DNA from: Minwuia sp.
GTDB lineage: Bacteria > Pseudomonadota > Alphaproteobacteria > Minwuiales > Minwuiaceae
Length of the DNA: 64,000 bases
Assembly (NCBI GenBank): GCA_029210175.1
Contig: JARGPL010000032.1
Location: 124,001-188,000 of the forward strand
Reading direction: 5' to 3'
The notes below the pieces were generated by a model. That model was given only the letters and a program-made list of their open reading frames with translations, had not been told where the DNA came from and did no database searches. Each line of letters opens with the position of its first letter. The first letter of the stretch is position 1. Position numbers and translations under genes: made by a program. This document shows positions 57,964 to 64,000 of the stretch, piece after piece.

Positions 57964-58847
57964 CGGTCCTGTCCGCTGCCCGGTGGCCAGAGCCAGGCCG
58001 CCCCGCGTACACCCGACGAGTCGCCATGGACCGCCTGCGTCAGGCGTGTTGCGACGTGGTCGGAGAAGACCCACCTGGGCAGGCGCGACGGAACGTCGTC
58101 ATACAGTCGCGGCAGATTCGACACCCCGCCGCCCAGCACGATGACCTCCGGGTCGAAGATGTTGATGACATGCGCCAGTGCCCGCGCCAGCCGGTCGGCA
58201 TAGTCCAGCCAGAACAGGTCGTCGGTGATGTCATCGGGGCGTGCCTGCTGACCATGGCTGCGTGCGTAGGCCGCGCTGATGGCAGGGCCGGACAGAAAGG
58301 CCTCGATGCAGCCGTGCTTGCCGCAATAGCAGGCGGGGCCAGGGCGTTCATCGTCGCGAGGCCAGGGAAGGGGGTTGTGGCCCCATTCGCCCGCAATGGC
58401 GTTCGGGCCGTGCACGATCTGCTGCTGCCAGACCAGCCCGCCGCCGACGCCGGTGCCGAGGATGACACCGAAGACCGACCGCGCATCGCGCCCGGCACCA
58501 TCGACGGCTTCCGACAGGGCGAAGCAGTCGGCGTCATTTGCAATGCGTACAGGGCGATCCAGCGCGCGTTCCAGATCCCGATCAAGCGCCTGCCCGATCA
58601 GGCATGTGGAATTGGCGTTCTTCATCAGACCGGTCGCGGGCGACAGGGCCCCGGGGGTGCCGATGCCGACGCTGCAGCCCTTGCCCACCTCTGCCTCGAT
58701 CCGTGTCACCAGCCCCGTGATGGCCGACAGCGTGGCGGGGTAATCACCCTGGGGTGTCGGTAAGCGGTGACGGACGGCAATCGCGCCTGCGGTGTCCAGG
58801 GCCACCGCCTCGATCTTCGTGCCGCCCAGATCAACACCGATCCGCAT
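57960..58847 (-). CDS. ROK family sugar kinase (fructokinase / N-acetylglucosamine kinase-like)
   Basis: 295 residues. MRIGVDLGGTKIEAVALD (ATP phosphate loop), GTPGALSP, NDADCFALSEA (catalytic Asp), GTGVGGGLVW, and the zinc motif GHNPLPW then CYCGKHGCIEAFLSG. The segment GEWGHNPLP with CYCGKxGCIE is typical of fructokinase Mak and NagK; the two cannot be separated here. Downstream overlap with dinB is only positional. Confidence 0.92.
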   Translation of the reverse strand: MRIGVDLGGTKIEAVALDTAGAIAVRHRLPTPQGDYPATLSAITGLVTRIEAEVGKGCSVGIGTPGALSPATGLMKNANSTCLIGQALDRDLERALDRPVRIANDADCFALSEAVDGAGRDARSVFGVILGTGVGGGLVWQQQIVHGPNAIAGEWGHNPLPWPRDDERPGPACYCGKHGCIEAFLSGPAISAAYARSHGQQARPDDITDDLFWLDYADRLARALAHVINIFDPEVIVLGGGVSNLPRLYDDVPSRLPRWVFSDHVATRLTQAVHGDSSGVRGAAWLWPPGSGQDR

Positions 58848-58862
58848 GGTGGCTTGCCCCGG

Positions 58863-59522
58863 TCAGCCGCCGAACAGGCGGGATTCGATGAAGGGTGTCG
58901 CCTCCGGCCAGGTGTCGGCGCGGTGGTGGGCATCATCCGCTTTCGCGATCATCGGTGCCAGGCGCGGGTCTGCCACGAAGTGCAGACGGTGCACATGTCC
59001 TGCCGATTTCGCCACGGACGAATGGTTATGGGGAATATCATCGATGAAGATCGCCTCCGCCCCCGCCCGTTCCTGCAACAGATGCACGGCAGGGCCTTTC
59101 AGCCCTTCGTTGGCGATCAGTGGATAGTCCATGCCGTGGCGGCGCAGGGCCTGTCTGCGCCCCTCTGCCCCATTCGCCGGGATATTGCTCAACACAACGA
59201 TCTGCGCCCGCTGTGAAAGGTGTGCCAGCGCATCCGCGGCACCCGGCACCGGTTTCAGCTCTGCTGTGTGTCTGGCGAAGAAGGTGCCCAGATGCGCCTT
59301 CACCTCCGGTCCGGCCAGCGCCCGACCGTCCGCGTCGCGCACATTGCCGGTGATGCCGAACGAAGCCCAGTCGAACTGCAGGCCCGCACCTTCCAGATAG
59401 CCGACCAGCCCGTCCATGAAGGCAAAAAGCACCTCATCGGCGTCGCTGATCACCATCGGGCGGCCAGGCACGATTTCAATCGCGTCGATCTGTGCCCGGA
59501 TTGCCGGGTCAAGTTCGGTCAT
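58863..59522 (-). CDS. HAD family hydrolase
   Basis: 219 residues. Motif I is VISDADEVLFAFMDG (DxD), motif II VVLSNIP (Ser), and motif III/IV lies around GPAVHLLQERAGAEAIFIDDIPHNHSSV with Asp-Asp. The cap is small and helical. Phosphatase of unknown substrate. It is 15 bp upstream of the ROK kinase gene, so the two share a transcript. Confidence 0.88.
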   Translation of the reverse strand: MTELDPAIRAQIDAIEIVPGRPMVISDADEVLFAFMDGLVGYLEGAGLQFDWASFGITGNVRDADGRALAGPEVKAHLGTFFARHTAELKPVPGAADALAHLSQRAQIVVLSNIPANGAEGRRQALRRHGMDYPLIANEGLKGPAVHLLQERAGAEAIFIDDIPHNHSSVAKSAGHVHRLHFVADPRLAPMIAKADDAHHRADTWPEATPFIESRLFGG

Positions 59523-59556
59523 GTGGTCGTCCTGTGCGAATGCTGGCGCGCGTGCG

Positions 59557-60726
59557 TCAGTTCAAGTTGTCGTAGACGGTCTTCTCGAATTCAAGGAACA
59601 GCGGCAGTGACTTCACGTCAGCGAAGGGCAGGATCTGCGTGGCATAGACGCCGCCGATACCCTTTACGGGATCGATCCAGTAGTAGGAATTGGCCAGCCC
59701 GGCCCAGGCCAGCGATCCGGCAGAACGGCCTGTGGGCGCCTGCTGTTCGTTGATCATGAACGACAGGCCCCAGGTCTTCTCGATGCCGGGGAAGAACTCG
59801 GCGTCGTTGGTGAAGCCGGCCTCTGCGCTCACCAGCCTGGAGACCCTGTTGTCGCCCATCTGGTTGACCGACATCATGGCCACGGTCTCCGGTTTCAGAA
59901 CCTGATTGCCACCGGCCTGACCCTTGTTGAGGATCATGCGGACAAATTTCGCATAGTCCTCCACCGTGCCATACAGCCCGCCGCCGCCCATCTCGAATTC
60001 CGGATCCTGCGGTATCTCCAGATCCATCTGGGCGACAAGCTGATCATCTTCCGTTCGGGCGTGAATCTTTGCCATCCGACCACGCATGTCATCGGTCATG
60101 CGGAATGCGGTGCTGTCCATGCCCATGGGGGCGAACAGGTTGTCGGCCATGTAGGCACCCAGCGTCTGCCCACTGACCTGTTCGACCATCTTGCCCGCCC
60201 AGTCGATGCCGGTGCCATAGTCCCAGTTGGTCCCGGGGTCGAACATCAGGGGCAGGTTCAGCGCCGCATTCATGCAACTGATGATGGGCGGCGTGCCCGA
60301 AACCTGCATGAACTTCTGAATATCAGCAGACCACATGTCATAGGTGCACCCTGCACTATGGGTCAGCAGCTGGCGCAGTGTGATGTCCGACTTCGGTGCG
60401 CGCAGGACCGGCTGTCCATCCGGGTCGAAGTTGTCCAGAACCTGCAGCCCGCCGATATCGGACACGGTGTCCCTGGCCGGCGCGTCCAGATCCAGCCTGC
60501 CTTGTTCGACCAGCTGCATGGCGGCGGCACCAGTGATGGCCTTGGTCATGGAAGCGATCCAGACGACCGTATCGGTTGTCATCCTGTCGCCTGAGCCCTT
60601 TACCCGCTCACCGAAAGCCCCCGCGTAGGTGTTGCCGTTGGAATTCGTGACAACGGCTGAGACACCAGGCACGGCATGGCTCTCTGTCGCGGTCTGAAGA
60701 AGTGCATCAAGTTGCTGTTGCATCAT
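59557..60726 (-). CDS. Serine hydrolase, class C beta-lactamase family
   Basis: 389 residues from ATG 60726 (MMQQQLDALL; a GGGAACCG site precedes it). Ser-x-x-Lys nucleophile in WIASMTKAITGAAAMQLVEQGRLDLDAPA, Tyr motif in DYGTGIDW, and HSAGCTYD and GGGGLYGTVEDYAKFVRMILN, as in EstB-type esterases and penicillin-binding-like hydrolases. No signal peptide is visible, so it is probably a cytoplasmic esterase and not a resistance enzyme. Confidence 0.9.
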   Translation of the reverse strand: MMQQQLDALLQTATESHAVPGVSAVVTNSNGNTYAGAFGERVKGSGDRMTTDTVVWIASMTKAITGAAAMQLVEQGRLDLDAPARDTVSDIGGLQVLDNFDPDGQPVLRAPKSDITLRQLLTHSAGCTYDMWSADIQKFMQVSGTPPIISCMNAALNLPLMFDPGTNWDYGTGIDWAGKMVEQVSGQTLGAYMADNLFAPMGMDSTAFRMTDDMRGRMAKIHARTEDDQLVAQMDLEIPQDPEFEMGGGGLYGTVEDYAKFVRMILNKGQAGGNQVLKPETVAMMSVNQMGDNRVSRLVSAEAGFTNDAEFFPGIEKTWGLSFMINEQQAPTGRSAGSLAWAGLANSYYWIDPVKGIGGVYATQILPFADVKSLPLFLEFEKTVYDNLN

Positions 60727-60811
60727 CGGTTCCCATCCCTGGTCAGAACTCTCGCTTGATTGAGCACAAAGATAGTGTGCTGTTCTGCCCAGCGATAGGC
60801 GTACGACGCCC

Positions 60812-61084
60812 TCAATGGTCCGGGGTTGCGCCGGGCAACTTGCGTCGTGCGCGCGCTGGCAGCGTCGGCTCGATTCCCTGTTCGGCGCAGAATTCCAGCA
60901 GCAGGGTTTCGTTCTGCAGCAGATGATCAAGCACCCCGGCCAGGAACTCGGGCGACGACAGCTCGCGCCTCAAGGCGCTGGGGGCCACGCCGGCAAGGGA
61001 CAAGAATGCCTCCATCCGGTCAGCATCAGCGGCAAGAAAACCGATGGCATTGATAGCGAGCACTTCCGCTGCGTCACGATCCAT
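60812..61084 (-). CDS. DUF3572 family protein
   Basis: 90 residues from ATG 61084 (MDRDAAEVLAINAIGFLAADADRMEAFLSLAG), all-helical, matching DUF3572. ATG 61123 with AAGG close upstream is an alternative that adds 13 residues. The gene is typically encoded next to divK-pleD in alphaproteobacteria, on the opposite strand as here. Function unknown. Confidence 0.85.
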   Translation of the reverse strand: MDRDAAEVLAINAIGFLAADADRMEAFLSLAGVAPSALRRELSSPEFLAGVLDHLLQNETLLLEFCAEQGIEPTLPARARRKLPGATPDH

Positions 61085-61325
61085 GATTGAGTGATATTCC
61101 TGAATAAAATGCAGACTTGTCATACGACCTTCGCGACAAGGTTACCCGGTGCGGGCGGCGATATTAACCGTTGCTTTACGGAGCACTGCCATGATTTGTC
61201 CCGTGCAGAGGCAGGCGCGGCCTCTTCGACCCTTCGGCACTCCGCCGAGAACGTCTTCCGGATGACGAGCCGTGATCCGGCGGGCACCATGACCATGACG
61301 CGGCAGAAAGCCGTTTGAGGAAAGC

Positions 61326-61691
61326 ATGCCGAAAACAGTCCTTATCGTCGAAGACAACGAGCTGAACATGAAACTGTTTCATGATCTGCTTGATGCCCAT
61401 GGATATGCAACGGTACAGACCAAGGACGGGATGGAAGCGCTGAAGCTGGCGCGGGACCATCGGCCTGATCTGATCCTCATGGACATCCAGCTGCCGGAAG
61501 TCTCTGGTCTGGAAGTCACCAAGTGGATCAAGGAAGACGACGACCTGCGATCCATACCGGTCATTGCGGTCACCGCGTTCGCCATGAAGGGTGATGAGGA
61601 AAAGATCCGCGACGGCGGGTGTGAGGCCTATATCTCCAAACCCATTTCCGTCGGGACATTCATTGACACGGTCAAACAGTTTCTGGGGTAA
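61326..61691 (+). CDS. divK: Cell-cycle response regulator DivK
   Basis: 121 residues, a single receiver: [23 protein letters not shown], Asp53 in [16 protein letters not shown], conserved Thr/Lys in [11 protein letters not shown] and YISKPISV. DivK shuttles signals between DivJ/PleC and DivL-CckA in asymmetric division. It is followed after 6 bp by pleD, the classic order. The 200-bp gap before it holds its promoter; I find no convincing CtrA site there. Confidence 0.96.
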   Translation: MPKTVLIVEDNELNMKLFHDLLDAHGYATVQTKDGMEALKLARDHRPDLILMDIQLPEVSGLEVTKWIKEDDDLRSIPVIAVTAFAMKGDEEKIRDGGCEAYISKPISVGTFIDTVKQFLG

Positions 61692-61697
61692 CGGCTG

Positions 61698-63056
61698 ATG
61701 TCCGCCCGCGTCCTTGTAGTTGATGATGTTCTGCCGAACGTCCGCATCCTCGAAGCCAAGTTGTCCAGTGAGTATTATCAGGTGTTCACGGCCAGTGACG
61801 GCCCTGAAGCGCTGGAAGTGGTGGAACGCGACAATCCCGATATCGTGCTGCTGGACGTGATGATGCCTGGCATGGACGGGTTCGAAGTCTGTCGCCGCAT
61901 GAAGGCCAACCCCGCCGTATCCCATATCCCAGTTGTCATGGTGACCGCCTTGTCCGACGCGTCCGATCGCGTCCAGGGGCTGGAGGCCGGTGCCGACGAT
62001 TTCCTGACCAAGCCGGTCAACGACATGGCGCTGTTTTCCCGCGTCAGGTCGCTGGTGCGGCTGAAGATGACGATGGATGAGCTGAAGCTGCGCCGCCAGA
62101 CAGGTGAGCGGCTTGGCATGGTGTCCACGGAGGCCGAGATCAACGTCGCTGGCGCCCCGGTGCTGGTGATCGATGACAATGCATCCGACAATCGCCATGT
62201 GAAGCGCCACATGGGGGAAGGGTTCGATCTGATGTTCGAAGCCGATCCGGAAGCGGCCATCGCCCTGGCGCGGGAAGGCGATCCCGATCTGGTCATCCTG
62301 TCGCTGGACCACAAGGGCACTGACCCGCTGCGCCTGACCTCGCGCATCCGCAACGATGCTGCCACCCGCCAGGTGCCGATCCTGATGATCGGGGAAGAAA
62401 GCGATAACGAGCGGATTGCCAAGGGCCTGGAACTGGGTGTCACCGATTATCTGCTGCGCCCGATCGACGGCAATGAGTTGACGGCGCGGGCCAAGACGCA
62501 GGTCCGCCGCAAGCGGTTCCAGGATCAGTTGCGCGAAAGCGTGGAAGCGTCCATCACCATGGCGATGACCGACCCGCTGACCGGTCTCTACAATCGCCGG
62601 TACCTCGACCAGCATCTGGAAATGGCGATGCAGCGGAACCGGACGGCGGGCAAGCCGCTTTCCTACATCCTGCTCGACATCGATCACTTCAAGGCGGTGA
62701 ATGACAGCCACGGTCATGCCGCAGGTGACCGGATCCTGCAGCAGTTTTCCAGGCGCATACAGCACAGCGTCCGTGACTTCGATCTTTGCGCCCGCTACGG
62801 CGGCGAGGAATTTGTCGTGATGATGCCTGAAGCGGACCGCGCACTGGCCGAGAAAGTCGGTGAGCGACTGCGGCACGCGATGGAGGAAGCACCCTTCGAG
62901 ACTGGTGAAGACGCCGGTTCCGTTGCCGTGACCTGCTCGCTCGGGGGCGCGACCCTGCGGGACGATGAAGATGCGGCATCGCTGATGAAGCGCGCTGACA
63001 TGGCCCTGTACGAGGCCAAGGGCGCGGGCCGCAACCGGGTGGTCATGTCGGACTGA
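61698..63056 (+). CDS. pleD: Diguanylate cyclase response regulator PleD
   Basis: 452 residues. First receiver with Asp53 (VLLDVMMPGMDGF), a second degenerate receiver (VLVIDDNASDNRHVKRHMGEG, with VILSLDHKG in place of the phospho-Asp loop) and a GGDEF domain whose active loop is RYGGEEF. A product-inhibition I-site RxxD (RDFD) lies five residues before it. Makes c-di-GMP on phosphorylation and drives the motile-to-sessile switch. Architecture and position after divK identify it. Confidence 0.97.
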   Translation: MSARVLVVDDVLPNVRILEAKLSSEYYQVFTASDGPEALEVVERDNPDIVLLDVMMPGMDGFEVCRRMKANPAVSHIPVVMVTALSDASDRVQGLEAGADDFLTKPVNDMALFSRVRSLVRLKMTMDELKLRRQTGERLGMVSTEAEINVAGAPVLVIDDNASDNRHVKRHMGEGFDLMFEADPEAAIALAREGDPDLVILSLDHKGTDPLRLTSRIRNDAATRQVPILMIGEESDNERIAKGLELGVTDYLLRPIDGNELTARAKTQVRRKRFQDQLRESVEASITMAMTDPLTGLYNRRYLDQHLEMAMQRNRTAGKPLSYILLDIDHFKAVNDSHGHAAGDRILQQFSRRIQHSVRDFDLCARYGGEEFVVMMPEADRALAEKVGERLRHAMEEAPFETGEDAGSVAVTCSLGGATLRDDEDAASLMKRADMALYEAKGAGRNRVVMSD

Positions 63057-63135
63057 TTGCCGATCCGGCGCGTTTGCCCGTCTCCACCAGATCCCACCCG
63101 AAGCAGCGCCTGCAGGCGCCAAGTGCCGTATGCAT

Positions 63136-63175
63136 GCCTGAATGCCTTAATGCCTGAATGCCTGAATGCCTGAAT
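63136..63175. repeat. Five 8-bp tandem repeats between pleD and a serine hydrolase gene
   Basis: GCCTGAAT repeated five times, the second copy being GCCTTAAT (63136-63175). It lies 16 bp before the next ATG and is therefore in its 5' leader, where changes in copy number could alter spacing. Simple slippage origin is likely. Confidence 0.8.
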
Positions 63176-63191
63176 GCCGGAGGGACTGACC

Positions 63192-64000
63192 ATGCGCAAT
63201 CCGCTGCGGTGTGCTGGTCTCGGTCTTGCCATGCTGACTGCCCTGATACCTGCAGCCAGCAAGGGGGGTGAACGCATGCTTGAGCAATAGCTGAAACAGG
63301 CCTTTGCTGCTGGTGAGTTGCCCGGACTGCACAGCGCACTGATCCTGCACAGGGGCAGGCCGCTGGCAGAGGTGCGTTTCCCGGGTGAGGATGAGCGCTG
63401 GGGATCGCCTTTGGGTGTCCGCGCGCATGGGCCTGACACGCTGCACGACCTGCGATCTGTCACCAAGAGCATCGTTGCCCTGCTGTACGGCATTGCACTG
63501 GACGACGGACTGGTGCCGCCGCTGGACGCCGTTCTGGTCGACCAGTTTCCGCACTACCCTGATCTGGCGAAGGAACCGGAGCGCCGGAAGATCCTGATCC
63601 GCCATGTCCTGTCCATGCAGATGGGCACCGACTGGAACGAGAATCTGCCCTATACCGACCCGCGCAACAGCGAGATTGCAATGGAGCTGGCGGCAGACCG
63701 TTTCCGCTTCATCCTTGACCGTCCCATGGTCACCAGGCCGGGGGACCGATGGAATTACAGCGGTGGCGCGACGGCACTGATCGCGCGACTGATTGCAAAG
63801 GGCACAGGCCGGTCGATCGATGCCTACGCCCGTGAAAGGCTGTTCGCGCCCCTCGGAATCACCGATTTCGAGTGGGTGAAGGGGGCGGACGGGGTGCCTT
63901 CCGCGGCATCAGGGCTGCGCATGAACATCCATGACCTCGTCAGGATCGGTCTGATGATCCATGACGCGGGCCGGTTCGAAGGTGACCAGGTTGTTTCCGA
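63192..64000 (+). pseudogene. Beta-lactamase-like serine hydrolase with early amber stop, runs off window
   Basis: ATG 63192 opens with a signal-peptide-like start (MRNPLRCAGLGLAMLTALIPA) but meets an in-frame TAG at 63288-63290 after 32 codons (EQ-stop-LKQAF). The same frame then stays open to the window end and encodes a clear hydrolase: LHSALILHRGRPLAEVRFPG, DLRSVTKSIVALLYGIALDDG (SxxK), LSMQMGTDWNE, WNYSGGATALIARLI (YSG) and APLGITDFEW. A single base change (CAG to TAG) explains the break. Internal initiation would lose the export signal. It could also be a sequencing error. Confidence 0.75.

Noticed and set aside
61176-63122. A 648-codon open frame antisense to divK-pleD
   Set aside because: The opposite strand has unmistakable DivK and PleD; long antisense frames are common in GC-rich DNA and this one has no domain.

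Overview
This 64-kb window comes from a GC-rich (roughly 60-66% by eye) bacterial chromosome, almost certainly an alphaproteobacterium. The markers are the divK-pleD pair, the rpe / heparinase-like / purH order, a two-copy PhnE phosphonate transporter beside a C-P lyase operon, and an ffh-rpsP-rimM-trmD-rplS block. I cannot assign a genus; a Rhodospirillales-like lineage is my guess.

Layout: (a) 1-7126 is housekeeping: the 3' end of htpX, an RsmB-type rRNA methyltransferase, rpe, a heparinase II/III-like gene, purH, a VOC protein and an orphan LivM-type permease. (b) 7252-7328 is the initiator tRNA. (c) 7329-11806 is a decayed mobilizable element: a MobC-like gene with at least two frameshifts, a frameshifted relaxase, an intact Fic/DUF4172 gene behind an array of repeated half-sites, two small unknown genes and the 3' stub of a TraG/VirD4 coupling protein. 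(d) 11807-22883 is a coherent nitrogen-compound module. A NCS1 transporter fold fused to a cysteine-rich module, a histidine kinase and a receiver is encoded next to a LuxR-type response regulator. Both diverge from urtABCDE, fmdA (formamidase) and fmdB. (e) At 23146-23159 there is an exact 14-bp copy of the 3' end of the initiator tRNA, followed by a hairpin. A 13/14 copy follows at 24919. These raise the possibility that 7329-23159, including the nitrogen module, is or was an integrated island. (f) 23409-30013 is a mixed stretch: an MDR oxidoreductase, a TRIC-type membrane protein, katG, an ompW gene with a perfect FNR-type site upstream, and a 5'-truncated PLP-enzyme pseudogene.

(g) 30014-42892 is a complete C-P lyase locus: phnGHIJKL, a DUF1045 2H phosphoesterase, phnM and phnN on the minus strand, divergent from phnF; then an HD-domain phosphonate gene on the minus strand divergent from phnCDE1E2. 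A 20-bp palindrome beside phnF and a run of 11-bp-spaced Pho-like repeats upstream of phnC suggest dual control by PhnF and PhoB. (h) 42894-49529 is accessory metabolism: a TetR regulator, an N-acyl-D-amino-acid deacylase-like amidohydrolase, a Gfo/Idh/MocA oxidoreductase, an MFS carrier, a tiny DUF2256 zinc-binding protein, an alpha/beta hydrolase and a Doc toxin with an AbrB-type antitoxin.

(i) 49818-53447 is the SRP/ribosome block. (j) 53584-54775 is cbtBA (cobalt uptake) behind a cobalamin riboswitch. (k) 54884-61084 holds ettA, dinB, a ROK sugar kinase, a HAD hydrolase, a class-C beta-lactamase-like hydrolase and a DUF3572 gene. (l) 61326-63056 is divK-pleD, followed by an 8-bp tandem repeat and a second serine hydrolase that carries an early in-frame amber codon and runs off the end of the window.

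The most interesting items are the transporter-fused sensor kinase paired with the amide/urea operon, the putative tRNA-bounded island, and the symmetric half-site array in front of the Fic gene, which survives among frameshifted neighbours.
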